Shown here in pieces: positions 1 to 9,540 of a stretch of 64,000 bases of DNA. This DNA is from Aliiglaciecola lipolytica (GTDB taxonomy: Bacteria > Pseudomonadota > Gammaproteobacteria > Enterobacterales > Alteromonadaceae). The DNA lies in contig NZ_JAHKPT010000035.1 in the NCBI RefSeq assembly GCF_018860635.1, positions 248,001 to 312,000 of the forward strand, given 5' to 3'. Below the pieces are notes generated by a model, which saw only the letters and a program-made list of their open reading frames with translations, ran no database searches and had not been told where the DNA came from. Numbering within the stretch: the stretch's first letter is position 1; the number at the start of each line of letters is the position of its first letter. The position numbers and the translations under genes were made by a program.

Positions 1-998
1 ATGGGGATGTACTAGGTCAAGGATGGCACCATAAAGCAGGCACTCCTCATGCTGAAGTACATGCTCTTAAACAAGCAGGTGACAAAGCACTAGGCGCGAC
101 CGCTTATGTTACTTTAGAGCCTTGTAGTCATTTTGGCAAAACTCCTCCTTGCGCTGATGCGTTAATTCACGCCGGTGTGAAACGTGTGGTTGCTGCTATG
201 GTTGATCCCAACCCGAAGGTCGCGGGAAGTGGATTAAAACGTTTATCTGAACAAGGTATCGATGTCTCCCATGGTCTAATGACAGAGCAGGCTGAACTAT
301 TAAATCGCGGTTTTATAAAACGGATGAAATATAATCGTCCGTGGCTCACAGTGAAACTAGCCGCAAGCCTTGATGGTAAAACAGCATTAGCGAATGGTCA
401 TAGTCAATGGATTACAGGGGCGGCGGCGCGCTCTGATGTGCAAGAACATCGAGCTAGGAGCTGCGCCATATTGTCTGGTTCCGGAACGGTTTTAGCCGAT
501 AATCCAAGTCTAAATGTAAGATATAACGAATTAAGTCATGCCAAAACGTGGATAACTGAATCTGAACTTCGGCAACCCCTGCGAATTATTTTAGATGGTA
601 AAAACCAACTTACTGATAATTTAAAAATGTTTGATCTTGATGGTCGAAATCTAATTATAAATCGCAAACATAACCCTTCAATAAGAGCCAGCGTAGAACA
701 AGTCCAAATAAATAGCCTAGGCAATAAACTTGATTTACAGGCCATGTTACAAATTTTGTCTGAAAGACAATTAAATGAAGTTTGGGTAGAGGCTGGTGGC
801 CGGCTTGCAGGGGCGTTAGTTCAACAAGACTTAGTTGATGAGTTGATTTTATATCAAGCGCCCAAACTATTGGGGGATAAAGGTCAAAATTTGTTTGTGA
901 TGGATGAACTGACACAAATGAATCAAGCTAAAATGTTACGATGGTCCACTGTTCGTATGGTCGGTAATGATTTGAAAATGGTCGCACATTTTAAATAA
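1..998 (+). CDS. ribD: Riboflavin biosynthesis protein RibD (5'-truncated by window edge)
   Basis: Bifunctional diaminohydroxyphosphoribosylaminopyrimidine deaminase / 5-amino-6-(5-phosphoribosylamino)uracil reductase, catalysing two consecutive steps of riboflavin synthesis in the cytosol. The reading frame is open back to base 3 and encodes the N-terminal deaminase: the zinc motif HAEV is at about nt 48-59 and the PCSHFGKTPPC motif at about nt 120-152. A GTG at 177 is therefore an internal codon, not the start; the real start lies upstream of the window. The reductase domain begins near RPWLTVKLAASLDGKTA and runs to the end. It is first in the visible rib operon, with ribE starting 39 nt downstream. 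Identity is secure; only the first few dozen residues are missing. Confidence 0.95.
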   Translation, partial: GDVLGQGWHHKAGTPHAEVHALKQAGDKALGATAYVTLEPCSHFGKTPPCADALIHAGVKRVVAAMVDPNPKVAGSGLKRLSEQGIDVSHGLMTEQAELLNRGFIKRMKYNRPWLTVKLAASLDGKTALANGHSQWITGAAARSDVQEHRARSCAILSGSGTVLADNPSLNVRYNELSHAKTWITESELRQPLRIILDGKNQLTDNLKMFDLDGRNLIINRKHNPSIRASVEQVQINSLGNKLDLQAMLQILSERQLNEVWVEAGGRLAGALVQQDLVDELILYQAPKLLGDKGQNLFVMDELTQMNQAKMLRWSTVRMVGNDLKMVAHFK

Positions 999-1037
999 CT
1001 GACTCAATTGAAATTTTTGCAAATATCGGATGACAAA

Positions 1038-1700
1038 ATGTTTACTGGAATAATAGAAGATGTAGGTCATATCGCAAAATTGCAACCCAAGGGTGATGAT
1101 ATTCGCCTTACCGTTGCAGTGAATAAGTTAGATATGTCAGACGTGGCATTAGGTGACAGTATCGCCACCAATGGTGTGTGTTTAACCGTTGTGGATTTTT
1201 CAGATAAACATTACAGCGTTGATGTCTCTCCTGAAACCATCAAACGTTCTGGTTTTGCTAACTACACTGTGGGCGACAAAGTAAACCTTGAGAAAGCCAT
1301 GCAGGCAAGCTCTCGCTTTGGCGGCCATATTGTCAGTGGTCATGTGGATGGTGTGGGAAAAATCGTGGCCATTAATCCGATTGACCGTTGGTTAGAAATC
1401 TGGATTCAAGCACCCGATGAATTAGCTAAATACATATCTGAAAAAGGCTCCATTACAATTGATGGTGTTAGCTTAACTGTCAATGACGTGGATGGAGCTA
1501 AGTTTATGCTCACGTTAATTCCACATACCTTACAAGAAACAATTATCGGTAATTACCAAGTTGGAAGTTTAGTTAATCTAGAAGTGGACTTGATTGCTCG
1601 CTATCTGGAGCGTTTGATATTAGGTGATAAAGCCGCACACAGTCAGAATAAATCAGGCATAGATCTGCAATTTTTGGCTGAAAACGGCTATTTGAAGTAA
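1038..1700 (+). CDS. ribE: Riboflavin synthase, alpha subunit
   Basis: Dismutates two 6,7-dimethyl-8-ribityllumazines to riboflavin plus the pyrimidine that RibH re-uses. The ATG at 1038 gives the canonical N-terminus MFTGIIEDVG; an in-frame TTG at 1008 would add ten residues not seen in the family, so I reject it. The 220-residue protein shows the expected duplicated lumazine-binding barrels, with internally repeated motifs (GVCLTVVDF in the first half, GVSLTVNDV in the second). It sits between ribD and the ribBA-like gene, all on the same strand. Length and motifs are typical of the family. Confidence 0.96.
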   Translation: MFTGIIEDVGHIAKLQPKGDDIRLTVAVNKLDMSDVALGDSIATNGVCLTVVDFSDKHYSVDVSPETIKRSGFANYTVGDKVNLEKAMQASSRFGGHIVSGHVDGVGKIVAINPIDRWLEIWIQAPDELAKYISEKGSITIDGVSLTVNDVDGAKFMLTLIPHTLQETIIGNYQVGSLVNLEVDLIARYLERLILGDKAAHSQNKSGIDLQFLAENGYLK

Positions 1701-1748
1701 ACCAAATTTAATCTATTAAAATACACAAAATACAGAGTACCCTACACA

Positions 1749-2846
1749 ATGGCATTACATAGCATCGAAGAAATAATCGAAGACATCAAACAGGGCAAAA
1801 TGGTGATCCTGATGGATGATGAAGATCGTGAAAATGAAGGCGATCTGATTATGGCCGCAGAATATGCGACTCCTGAGGCTATCAATTTTATGGTCACCCA
1901 TGCTCGAGGCTTGGTGTGTTTGCCAATGACAGCAGAACGCTGTCAGCATTTGAATTTACCATTAATGGTCGATAACAATAGTGCCCAATTTTCAACTAAT
2001 TTCACCGTTTCAATTGAAGCCGCTAAGGGAGTTACTACTGGGATTTCTGCGGCGGATCGAGCGCAAACTATTTTGGCTGCCGTCAACAAAAATGCAAAAG
2101 CAGAAGATATTGTTCAGCCTGGCCATATTTTTCCGTTAATTGCCAAAGAGGGTGGTGTACTCAACAGAGCGGGCCACACTGAAGCAGGAGTAGACTTAGC
2201 AAGATTAGCTGGTGCAGAACCTGCTTCGGTTATCGTCGAAATCTTAAATGAAGATGGCACTATGGCACGAAGACCTGAACTAGAATTATTTGCTGAAAAG
2301 CATAATTTGAAAATGGGTACCATTGCCGATTTAATCGAATATAGAAACCTCAATGAAACGACCATAGAACAAGTCGCTAGTTGCAAATTGCCCACTCGCT
2401 ACGGCGAGTTTGATTTACATACCTTTAAAGATGTCATTGATGACCAAGTGCATTTTGCTTTATGTAAAGGCAAAATCGACAGTGACAATCCTACCTTGGT
2501 TAGAGTGCACTTACATAATACGTTTAACGATTTATTTGCATCTGAACGCTCTGCCCAGCGCAGCATGGGGTTGCTCGAGGCGATGCAAAAAATCGCCGAT
2601 GAAGGAGGCGTTTTGGTGCTATTGGGTAAGCAAGAAGATCTGATTGCGCAGGTAAAACAATTTGAAGCCGAAGATCAAGGCAGAAGTGCGGCTGCAGCTA
2701 AATATCAAGGCACTTCACGAACCGTTGGAGTGGGAAGTCAAATTCTCGCTACCCTAGGGGTGCGTAAGATGCGTTTGCTAAGCAAACCTAAGAAATATCA
2801 CGCCTTATCGGGTTTTGGTCTAGAAGTTGTCGATTACGTATATTAA
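1749..2846 (+). CDS. ribB: 3,4-dihydroxy-2-butanone-4-phosphate synthase with degenerate GTP cyclohydrolase II-like domain (RibBX-like)
   Basis: Residues 1-200 are a complete DHBP synthase, which makes the four-carbon precursor of riboflavin from ribulose 5-phosphate. The acidic motif [11 protein letters not shown] is at 23-33 and RAGHTEA at 140-146. Residues about 207-365 align in order with GTP cyclohydrolase II ([10 protein letters not shown], then a C-terminal [12 protein letters not shown] and [10 protein letters not shown]). The stretch that should carry the three zinc cysteines (family pattern SECLTGD...RCDCG) instead reads [21 protein letters not shown] at about 254-274 and has no cysteine. 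The second domain is therefore probably inactive as a cyclohydrolase. This matches the RibBX variant known from Proteobacteria; a separate ribA should exist elsewhere in the genome. Confidence 0.93.
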   Translation: MALHSIEEIIEDIKQGKMVILMDDEDRENEGDLIMAAEYATPEAINFMVTHARGLVCLPMTAERCQHLNLPLMVDNNSAQFSTNFTVSIEAAKGVTTGISAADRAQTILAAVNKNAKAEDIVQPGHIFPLIAKEGGVLNRAGHTEAGVDLARLAGAEPASVIVEILNEDGTMARRPELELFAEKHNLKMGTIADLIEYRNLNETTIEQVASCKLPTRYGEFDLHTFKDVIDDQVHFALCKGKIDSDNPTLVRVHLHNTFNDLFASERSAQRSMGLLEAMQKIADEGGVLVLLGKQEDLIAQVKQFEAEDQGRSAAAAKYQGTSRTVGVGSQILATLGVRKMRLLSKPKKYHALSGFGLEVVDYVY

Positions 2847-2851
2847 TCCAT

Positions 2852-2879
2852 TTGGGTTTCCATGGTGTTGTGCTATAAT
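2852..2879 (+). promoter_or_regulatory. Candidate sigma-70 promoter for ribH-nusB-thiL-pgpA
   Basis: A perfect TATAAT at 2874-2879 is preceded, with 16 bp spacing, by TTGGGT at 2852-2857. It lies in the 65-bp gap before ribH, the largest gap inside the operon. It could provide extra expression of ribH and the nusB-thiL-pgpA genes. The -35 is a weak match and the site could be chance. Confidence 0.35.
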
Positions 2880-2911
2880 CCGCGCCGTTTTTCTTACAGG
2901 GCTTCACAAAC

Positions 2912-3385
2912 ATGAATATCATTGAAGGTAATGTTCGCGCAACCGGCAAAAAGTTTGCGCTGGTTGTATCTCGGTTTAACAGTTTTGTTGTTGAGAGCTT
3001 AGTTGACGGAGCATTAGACACTCTAGAACGTGTGGGTGAAGTGAGTGATCAAGACATTACTTTGGTTCGAGTTCCCGGTGCTTATGAGCTTCCCATCGTA
3101 GCTAAAAAATTAGCTGAGCAAAAAAAATACGATGCTATTATTGCCTTAGGTGCTGTTATCCGTGGCGGTACCCCCCATTTTGATTTTGTTGCTGGCGAAT
3201 GTAATAAAGGTCTAGCACAGGTTTCATTGGAATACGGCATACCGGTTTCTTTCGGTGTAATCACTACTGACAGCATTGAACAAGCAATCGAACGTTCAGG
3301 CACCAAAGCAGGTAACAAGGGCGCTGATGCGGCCATGGGTGCACTGGAAATGGTAAATGTCATCGCGCAAATTGAAGAGGCATAA
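2912..3385 (+). CDS. ribH: 6,7-dimethyl-8-ribityllumazine synthase
   Basis: Condenses the RibB product with 5-amino-6-ribitylamino-uracil to give lumazine, the substrate of RibE; family members form pentamers or icosahedral shells. The 157-residue protein begins [23 protein letters not shown]. It carries the family motifs [14 protein letters not shown], the substrate loop [14 protein letters not shown] with the catalytic histidine, and the phosphate-binding GNKGADAA near the C-terminus. The stop is followed after only 3 nt by nusB, the usual ribH-nusB arrangement in gammaproteobacteria. Confidence 0.97.
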   Translation: MNIIEGNVRATGKKFALVVSRFNSFVVESLVDGALDTLERVGEVSDQDITLVRVPGAYELPIVAKKLAEQKKYDAIIALGAVIRGGTPHFDFVAGECNKGLAQVSLEYGIPVSFGVITTDSIEQAIERSGTKAGNKGADAAMGALEMVNVIAQIEEA

Positions 3386-3388
3386 TCC

Positions 3389-3820
3389 GTGAAGCCATCT
3401 GCACGTAGAAAAGCAAGAGAGCTTGCGGTACAAGCCGTTTACTCTTGGCAAATGAGCAAAAACCCAGTGGAGCAAATCGAACTGGGAATTGCCACAAGCA
3501 CAAATATGGAAAAAGTCGATATGGCATATTTCCAAGAATTGTTGCGAAATGTTGTCAAAGATAGTGAAAACCTTGATAAAACGATCAAACCATACCTTGG
3601 GCGTTTACCAGAAGAACTTGATGTGGTGGAAAAAGCTATTCTGCGCATTGCAACCTATGAACTTACCGCACGTATTGATGTCCCTTACAAGGTAGTGATA
3701 AACGAAGCTATCGAATTGGCGAAATCTTTCGGTGCGGACGAAAGCCATAAGTTTGTAAACGGTGTGCTTGATAAAGCAATTAAAACCCTCAGAAAACACG
3801 AATTATCTTCAAAAGAGTAA
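3389..3820 (+). CDS. nusB: Transcription antitermination factor NusB
   Basis: Small all-helical RNA-binding protein that pairs with NusE (S10) on boxA RNA during rRNA antitermination. The GTG start at 3389 gives [23 protein letters not shown], typical of NusB with its basic, Arg-rich first helix. The 143-residue length and the conserved [29 protein letters not shown] segment in the C-terminal half fit the family. It is translationally close to ribH (3 nt) and to thiL (1 nt), so it is surely part of the same transcript. Confidence 0.97.
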   Translation: MKPSARRKARELAVQAVYSWQMSKNPVEQIELGIATSTNMEKVDMAYFQELLRNVVKDSENLDKTIKPYLGRLPEELDVVEKAILRIATYELTARIDVPYKVVINEAIELAKSFGADESHKFVNGVLDKAIKTLRKHELSSKE

Positions 3821-3821
3821 C

Positions 3822-4787
3822 GTGAAAGAATTTGATATTATTGATCGCTTTTTTAAACAAGAGCGAGAGTCGCGTAAAGACGTAATTCAGGGCATTGGGG
3901 ATGATTGTGCAATCACTCGTGTGCCTGAAGGCCTTAACCTTGCTATCACCACTGATACACTAATTAGTGGCGTGCACTTTCCCGTGGATACGCCACCTGA
4001 AGCGATTGCGCATAAAGCATTGGCGGTTAATTTAAGTGATCTGGCGGCTATGGGCGCGGAACCAGCTTGGTTTAGTTTGTCGCTATCTCTCCCTAATATA
4101 GACGAAGCTTGGTTAGAGGCTTTTTCACAATCCCTATTTGAAGTATCTAAATACTACTCAATACAATTAATTGGCGGTGATACTGTACAAGGTCCATTGG
4201 CAATTACCATTACAGCTCAAGGTTTTGTTCCGAATGAACATGCGTTAATGCGCAGCACTGCTAAACCCGGCGACTTAGTATATGTTACTGGCACCATAGG
4301 TGATGCAGGAGCCGGACTAGATATTAAATTGGGCAAACTCGATAGTTCTGAACTTGCTGCTAATTACCTTTTAAACCGACTGAATTATCCTGCACCAAGA
4401 TTGCTGGCTGGAACGGCGTTACGACGCACGGCAAGCTCTTGTATTGATATATCTGACGGCCTAGTGCAAGACCTGCAACATATTCTTAATGCATCTGAAT
4501 GTGGTGCTAAAATCCACGTGAAAAATCTTCCCTTATCAGTGGCCCTCAAAGAAACGGTCGATTTAGAGCAAGCAATCCAATATGCACTCAGTTCAGGTGA
4601 TGACTATGAGCTTTTGTTTACTGTTAATGAAGAACAAAAGGGCAATTTAGAAACTGCTTTGGCTAACGCAAATATTAATGCAACTTGCATTGGTCAACTT
4701 ACCGGCGTAAAACGAAAGCTTGAATTGGTTTTTGATGATGAGCCTTATGAGCAACAGGGTGCATGTTTTGAGCACTTTAGCGTTTGA
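3822..4787 (+). CDS. thiL: Thiamine-monophosphate kinase
   Basis: ATP-dependent kinase converting thiamine monophosphate to thiamine diphosphate, a PurM/AIR-synthase-like fold. The GTG at 3822 gives MKEFDIIDRFFKQ, the family's normal N-terminus, one base after the nusB stop; an in-frame upstream ATG inside nusB (3762) is not credible. Conserved segments include GIGDDCAI (metal and ATP binding), ITTDTLISGVHF, NLSDLAAMGAEP, GGDTVQGP and SSGDDYELLF. The 321-residue length is normal. It overlaps pgpA by 4 nt (TTGA), implying translational coupling. Confidence 0.96.
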   Translation: MKEFDIIDRFFKQERESRKDVIQGIGDDCAITRVPEGLNLAITTDTLISGVHFPVDTPPEAIAHKALAVNLSDLAAMGAEPAWFSLSLSLPNIDEAWLEAFSQSLFEVSKYYSIQLIGGDTVQGPLAITITAQGFVPNEHALMRSTAKPGDLVYVTGTIGDAGAGLDIKLGKLDSSELAANYLLNRLNYPAPRLLAGTALRRTASSCIDISDGLVQDLQHILNASECGAKIHVKNLPLSVALKETVDLEQAIQYALSSGDDYELLFTVNEEQKGNLETALANANINATCIGQLTGVKRKLELVFDDEPYEQQGACFEHFSV

Positions 4788-5272
4788 ACGCTGAACAACG
4801 AAGCCGAGTTACGCTGAGTAACCCAGCACATTTTTTGGCTTTAGGAGCAGGGTCAGGCCTTGCCTCTAAAATGCCTGGAACATTTGGTACCCTTGCCGCT
4901 GTACCACTTGTTTGCTTGCTGCTAGAAACCGTCTCCTTGAATGTTTATCTATTTCTATGTCTGATAGCCAGTGTTGCCGGTATCTGGATTTGCGGCAAAA
5001 CTGCCGATGATATGGGTGTACACGATGATTCATCTATCGTTTGGGATGAAGTGGCAGGCATGATGATTACTATGATTGCGGTGCCTTTGAGCTGGCAGAC
5101 TATGCTGGTGGGTTTTGTATTGTTCCGCGTTTTCGATATTCTCAAACCATGGCCAATAAGCTACTTAGATAAACATGTTTACGGTGGTTTTGGTATTATG
5201 GCCGACGATGTGTTGGCGGGAATCGCTGCTTTTGCTAGTCTACATTTGTTACTGCACTTCGGGGTTCTATAG
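4784..5272 (+). CDS. pgpA: Phosphatidylglycerophosphatase A
   Basis: Inner-membrane phosphatase that dephosphorylates phosphatidylglycerol phosphate to phosphatidylglycerol. The TTG start at 4784 overlaps the thiL stop (TTGA). The 162-residue protein has several hydrophobic segments (about 40-75, 100-120 and 140-160) and the PgpA motifs GSGLASKMPGTFGT, DDSSIVWDEVAGMM and FRVFDILKPWPI. It is the last gene of the rib-nus-thiL transcript, ending convergently with dxs. An NAEQ N-terminus before the first conserved block is compatible with the TTG start. Confidence 0.93.
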   Translation: MNAEQRSRVTLSNPAHFLALGAGSGLASKMPGTFGTLAAVPLVCLLLETVSLNVYLFLCLIASVAGIWICGKTADDMGVHDDSSIVWDEVAGMMITMIAVPLSWQTMLVGFVLFRVFDILKPWPISYLDKHVYGGFGIMADDVLAGIAAFASLHLLLHFGVL

Positions 5273-5380
5273 CTCGTTACTTTTAACGTCTTGTTCTTCC
5301 ACTATTTCCAGCTTCTATAAATTTATCTGAATCTTTGCCGCGACTGTCACTTAGCTTATAAGACCCTAGCAATATCAAAT

Positions 5381-5404
5381 AACTGGCTAATTAAATAGCC
5401 AGTT
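5381..5404 (-). terminator. Hairpin at the 3' end of dxs
   Basis: Perfect 9-bp stem AACTGGCTA / TAGCCAGTT with a 6-nt loop. On the minus strand it follows the dxs stop and is trailed by a moderately T-rich stretch (ATTTGATATT). The weak U-tract makes it a probable rather than certain intrinsic terminator; it sits in the convergent pgpA/dxs gap and could serve both directions. Confidence 0.5.
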
Positions 5405-5416
5405 AAAAGTCAGTGA

Positions 5417-7279
5417 TTAGTCTAAAAATTCTCTTACTTTGGCAACAATACCAGCACCGTCTAACTGCAACTCTTTATACATTTCTTGTTGCGTTCCTTG
5501 CATGATGAACTCATCAGGTAAGCCTATTTGCAGTAACTTGCTCGTGTACTTTTGACTGAGTAAATATTCTGCCACTGCACTGCCTGCACCACCCGTAATT
5601 GCGCCATCTTCAAGGCTTACAAATAGCTCAAAATCCTTGGCTAATGAATCGATTATGTTGCTATCCAAAGGTTTTACAAAGCGCATATCTACCATAGTCG
5701 CTCCTAATTCTTCCGCCGCTTCAATAGCATAGGGCAGCAAGGTACCGAAATTCAAAATAGCTACTTTATTACCATGTCTGAGCGTCCGCGATTGACCAAT
5801 TTTAATTTCGCTCATGGTTTTTTCAATTTTAGCACCAACCCCAGTACCTCGCGGATAACGTACCGCCGCGGGTTGATTTAGTTTGTGGCCGGTGTACAGC
5901 ATTTGACGGCACTCGTTCTCGTCAGAAGGGGCCATAATAATTAAGTTCGGAATACAGCGCATAAAGGGGATATCAAAGGCGCCTTGATGGGTTGGACCAT
6001 CGGCACCGACCAAACCAGCGCGGTCTACGGCAAAAAGCACTGGAAGGTTTTGCAATGCTACGTCATGAATTAACTGATCATAAGCTCGCTGTAAGAATGT
6101 TGAATAAATTGCTACAACTGGATTGAGCCCTTCTTTGGCTAAACCTGCAGCGAAGGTCACTGAATGTTGTTCGGCAATGGCCACATCAAAGTACTGTGCT
6201 GGAAATTCTTGAGAGAATTTGACCATACCCGAGCCTTCACGCATTGCCGGAGTGATGGCCATCAATTTTGAGTCCAAAGCGGCCATATCACATAACCATT
6301 CGCCAAATACGTTTGAAAAAGTAGGACCACTGGGAGCTGATTTTGGTAAGCCATTGTCTGCAGGGTTGAACTTAGGCACGGCATGAAATTTAATCGGATC
6401 TTTTTCCGCTAACTCAAATCCTTTGCCTTTTTTGGTTACCACATGAAGAATTTGTGGGCCTTTAATATTTCGCATGTTACGTAAGGTTTCAACAACCCCT
6501 TTCACATCGTGGCCGTCGATAGGACCGATATAATTAAATCCAAGCTCTTCAAATATGGTGCCTGGAACCACCATACCTTTTATATGTTCTTCTGCTCGAC
6601 TGGCAAATTCTTTTATAGGCGGTACATTGCTTAATAATTTTTTGCCGCCATCGCGAATCGAATTGAAGAAGTTTCCCGTTAACAGGCGCGCTAAATGACT
6701 ATTGAGTGCGCCAACATTTTCTGAAATCGACATTTCGTTATCGTTCAGAATAACCAACACATCTTTATTGATGTCTCCGCCATGGTTTAGAGCTTCAAAC
6801 GCCATACCTGCGGTCATAGCGCCATCACCAATTACCGCGACTACCTTACGATCTTTACCTTCTTTTTCAGAAGCCACAGCCATGCCCAGGGCTGCGCTTA
6901 TTGACGTTGAAGAGTGACCTACAGCAAAGGTATCGTATTCGCTTTCTAACGGCCAAGGAAACGGATGTAGGCCATCTTTTTGACGAATGGTCGTCATTAG
7001 TTCTCGACGACCTGTCAGAATTTTATGGGGATAAGCCTGATGACCCACATCCCAGATGAGGCGATCAAAAGGTGTGTTATAAACATAATGAAGTGCGACC
7101 GTTAGCTCAACAGTGCCTAGTCCAGAAGCGAAATGCCCACTACTTTTACTGACGCACGACAAAAGGTATTGACGCAATTCATCTGCACACTGTCTTAATT
7201 GTTCTTGTGGAAGTTTACGCAAATCTTCAGGCGTATTGGCCTTTGCCAAGATAGGATAGTGAGCTAAATCAAGTGTCAT
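5417..7279 (-). CDS. dxs: 1-deoxy-D-xylulose-5-phosphate synthase
   Basis: First enzyme of the non-mevalonate isoprenoid pathway: thiamine diphosphate-dependent condensation of pyruvate with glyceraldehyde 3-phosphate. The 620-residue protein is full length. The N-terminal TPP domain carries [15 protein letters not shown] and a conserved DNEMSIS, the middle transketolase domain has the catalytic [10 protein letters not shown] and [15 protein letters not shown], and a C-terminal transketolase domain follows. The start [13 protein letters not shown] is typical. ispA ends 38 nt upstream, so xseB-ispA-dxs form one operon, the standard gammaproteobacterial order. Confidence 0.97.
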   Translation of the reverse strand: MTLDLAHYPILAKANTPEDLRKLPQEQLRQCADELRQYLLSCVSKSSGHFASGLGTVELTVALHYVYNTPFDRLIWDVGHQAYPHKILTGRRELMTTIRQKDGLHPFPWPLESEYDTFAVGHSSTSISAALGMAVASEKEGKDRKVVAVIGDGAMTAGMAFEALNHGGDINKDVLVILNDNEMSISENVGALNSHLARLLTGNFFNSIRDGGKKLLSNVPPIKEFASRAEEHIKGMVVPGTIFEELGFNYIGPIDGHDVKGVVETLRNMRNIKGPQILHVVTKKGKGFELAEKDPIKFHAVPKFNPADNGLPKSAPSGPTFSNVFGEWLCDMAALDSKLMAITPAMREGSGMVKFSQEFPAQYFDVAIAEQHSVTFAAGLAKEGLNPVVAIYSTFLQRAYDQLIHDVALQNLPVLFAVDRAGLVGADGPTHQGAFDIPFMRCIPNLIIMAPSDENECRQMLYTGHKLNQPAAVRYPRGTGVGAKIEKTMSEIKIGQSRTLRHGNKVAILNFGTLLPYAIEAAEELGATMVDMRFVKPLDSNIIDSLAKDFELFVSLEDGAITGGAGSAVAEYLLSQKYTSKLLQIGLPDEFIMQGTQQEMYKELQLDGAGIVAKVREFLD

Positions 7280-7317
7280 GTTTTGCCTAGTATTATTTAT
7301 GTTTGTGGCTTGCGAGT

Positions 7318-8211
7318 CTAAAAACGTCGATTAACAACAAAATCGGAAAATTCGCGCAATAACGTTGTATTGTATGGCAAAGCGTCTAATGCGTGAAGTG
7401 CTTGTTGATGAAGTTGCTGCAAATATGTTTTTGCACCTTCTAATCCCAACAACGAAGGGTAGGTGGATTTGTTCTGAGCTTGATCAGAACCTTGCGGTTT
7501 ACCAATCACCTTGGAGTCACCTATTATATCTAAAATATCGTCTTGAACCTGAAAAGCTAGGCCTAAAGCTTCACTATATTGATCAAGCAGTTGACTCACT
7601 TCTGGAGCAAGATCTTCGGCCAAAATTGTGGCCATGGAAACCGATACTTTAAACAATGCACCTGTCTTGAGATTATGCAGTTGTTGTAACTCTGATTGGG
7701 AAATCGGTTTATTGGTGGCTGCTAAATCAAGGGCTTGCCCAGCACACATACCGTGAATTCCAGAAGCTTGAGAGAGCAATTTAACCAGCTTCAACTGTTT
7801 AATTGGATTGTTTATCGCAGAATCTGCTGAGCTAAGTACATCAAAGGCGAGAGTTTGCAATGCGTCACCGGCCAAAATAGCAGTTGCTTCATCAAACGCA
7901 ATGTGACAGGTCGGCTTACCCCGCCTCAGTTCATCATCATCCATCGCAGGTAAGTCATCATGGATCAGCGAATAGGCATGAATACATTCAACTGCAAAGG
8001 CTGGCACATCCAATTTATCTATAGAAACACCCAGCATTTCACCAGTAGCATAAACCAAAAAAGGTCGTGTTCGTTTTCCGCCATTGAGTAATGCGTATTG
8101 CATCGCTTGTGTTAAGCGTGTCGCAGGGGACGAATGCTCGACAAAATATTGATTGAGTAAATTGTCAATGCGCAGGTGAAAGCGCTTTTGGTTTTGAACT
8201 AAAGCGGTCAC
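7318..8211 (-). CDS. ispA: Farnesyl diphosphate (geranyltranstransferase) synthase
   Basis: Prenyl transferase that condenses IPP with DMAPP and GPP to farnesyl diphosphate, feeding undecaprenyl, ubiquinone and other isoprenoids. The first aspartate-rich motif [16 protein letters not shown] and the second DDILDIIGD (each with Mg2+ ligands) are intact, together with [16 protein letters not shown] near the N-terminus. The 297-residue length is normal. The ATG overlaps the xseB stop by 4 nt (ATGA), so translation is coupled. Confidence 0.96.
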   Translation of the reverse strand: MTALVQNQKRFHLRIDNLLNQYFVEHSSPATRLTQAMQYALLNGGKRTRPFLVYATGEMLGVSIDKLDVPAFAVECIHAYSLIHDDLPAMDDDELRRGKPTCHIAFDEATAILAGDALQTLAFDVLSSADSAINNPIKQLKLVKLLSQASGIHGMCAGQALDLAATNKPISQSELQQLHNLKTGALFKVSVSMATILAEDLAPEVSQLLDQYSEALGLAFQVQDDILDIIGDSKVIGKPQGSDQAQNKSTYPSLLGLEGAKTYLQQLHQQALHALDALPYNTTLLREFSDFVVNRRF

Positions 8212-8459
8212 TCATCTATCCGTTGTTGGTCTAGCTCCTGAAGCACATCTTCTTGATCTTGTTGCATCAAAATCTGCACTCTTTGTTCAGCCGCTTTGAG
8301 CATTTTTTGGCTATTTCGAGCAAGTGATATGCCCCTTTCAAACTTAGCTAATGCTTGTTCTAAAGGAATATCTCCCTGTTCCATTTCTGCAACCAGTTGC
8401 TCTAATTCCTGCATTGTGTCTTCAAACGAATTGTCACTTAGTTCGTTGTCTTTACTCAT
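8208..8459 (-). CDS. xseB: Exodeoxyribonuclease VII small subunit
   Basis: Small helical subunit that binds XseA to form exonuclease VII, a single-strand-specific nuclease. The ATG at 8459 gives MSKDNELSDNSFEDTMQELEQLV (83 aa), with AAGGAC about 8 nt upstream; the longer in-frame ORF to 8564 adds 35 residues not seen in the family. The core FEDTMQELEQLVAEMEQGDIPLEQALAKFERGISL is diagnostic. It is the first gene of the xseB-ispA-dxs operon. Confidence 0.93.
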   Translation of the reverse strand: MSKDNELSDNSFEDTMQELEQLVAEMEQGDIPLEQALAKFERGISLARNSQKMLKAAEQRVQILMQQDQEDVLQELDQQRIDE

Positions 8460-8772
8460 CTGGTACAGTGTCCTTAATAGCGAATATTTTAAAAGTTGGG
8501 AACGATACCTGAGGCACCATTTTTGGTCAATGGATTTTACTCCACCTAGGTACATAGCGGGCAATAAACTTGATAATTTTGGTAGTTCATTTGTGCCAAA
8601 CTGTAATTGTATATGCTATGTTTTCCTATAACTTGGATATAACTCCTTTAGAATCGGCTTCAACAGTCGATAAAATGGAATAATTCAGTGACTTATCCGG
8701 GTAAATACCTTAAAAAGAGTAAGGTATTCGGGTCTTTTTTCGATTAGCTTATCGAATCCTTGGGAGGACAAT
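8460..8772. other. Divergent intergenic region xseB / pomA
   Basis: 313 bp without a gene between divergently transcribed xseB and pomA, so it should hold both promoters. Near the pomA end a hairpin is visible: AATACCTT at 8704-8711 pairs with AAGGTATT at 8721-8728, followed by a T-run at 8734-8739. A second short dyad TCGAT...ATCGA lies at about 8740-8755. No sigma-54 or convincing sigma-28 element was found, and no ORF with coding character. Confidence 0.5.
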
Positions 8773-9537
8773 GTGGATTTAGCGACCCTTATAGGTATGC
8801 TTGGTGCAATCGGTTTCGTCGTCATGGCCATGGTTATGGGTGGCGACATTAGTATGTTTATGAACGTGCCATCTATCCTTATTGTATTTGGTGGTACATT
8901 GTTTGTGGTGCTATCTCAGTACACACTTGGGCAGTTTTTCGGTGCGGGTAAAATCGGCGGAAAAGCATTCATGTTTAAGATTGAATCGCCTGACGACCTA
9001 ATTCAGAAAATTGTAGAAATGGCTGATGCAGCTAGAAAAGGTGGCTTTTTGGCCCTTGAAGAAGCTGAAATAGAAAATGCATTCATGCAAAAAGGCGTCG
9101 ATATGTTGGTAGATGGCCACGATGTCGATGTGGTCAGAGATACCCTTGCTAAAGACATTGCGATGACCACTGAACGTCACGAGTTTGGTGCCACAATTTA
9201 CAAAGGTATGGGAGACGTTGCTCCTGCAATGGGCATGATCGGTACTTTAATTGGCTTGGTTGCTATGCTTTCTAACATGGATGATCCAAAAGCAATTGGA
9301 CCCGCAATGGCAGTGGCACTATTAACCACCCTATATGGCGCTTTTTTTGCGAATGTTATTTGTTTGCCGATGTCAGTTAAATTGCTAAACCGTGCGAACG
9401 AAGAAAAACTTAATCAAAGCCTGGTGTTAGACGGCATAATAGGTATCGCAGACGGACAAAATCCAAGAGTTATCGAAGGAATATTGAAAAGTTATCTTGC
9501 TGCGAATAAGCGCGGTGCGGCGACAGAGGAAGAATAG
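8773..9537 (+). CDS. pomA: Sodium-type flagellar motor stator protein PomA (MotA family)
   Basis: Stator subunit that with PomB forms the inner-membrane ion channel driving flagellar rotation. The GTG at 8773, 5 nt after GGGAGG, gives MDLATLIGMLGAIGFVVMAMVMGG. Four hydrophobic segments are visible: two near the N-terminus (about 1-50) and two at about 150-200, with a large cytoplasmic loop between them that contacts FliG. The 254-residue length and the GMGDVAPAMGMIGTLIGLVAML segment are typical of PomA. Na+ rather than H+ coupling is inferred from the similarity to Vibrio PomAB and the marine lineage. Confidence 0.95.
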   Translation: MDLATLIGMLGAIGFVVMAMVMGGDISMFMNVPSILIVFGGTLFVVLSQYTLGQFFGAGKIGGKAFMFKIESPDDLIQKIVEMADAARKGGFLALEEAEIENAFMQKGVDMLVDGHDVDVVRDTLAKDIAMTTERHEFGATIYKGMGDVAPAMGMIGTLIGLVAMLSNMDDPKAIGPAMAVALLTTLYGAFFANVICLPMSVKLLNRANEEKLNQSLVLDGIIGIADGQNPRVIEGILKSYLAANKRGAATEEE

Positions 9538-9540
9538 TCA

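Noticed and set aside
177-998. Complete short RibD starting at GTG 177
   Set aside because: The deaminase zinc motifs are encoded in the same frame upstream (nt 48-152), so 177 is internal and the gene is truncated by the window.
1701-1748. FMN riboswitch before the ribBA-like gene
   Set aside because: Only 48 nt separate ribE and the ribBA-like gene, too short for an RFN element, and none of its conserved words were seen.
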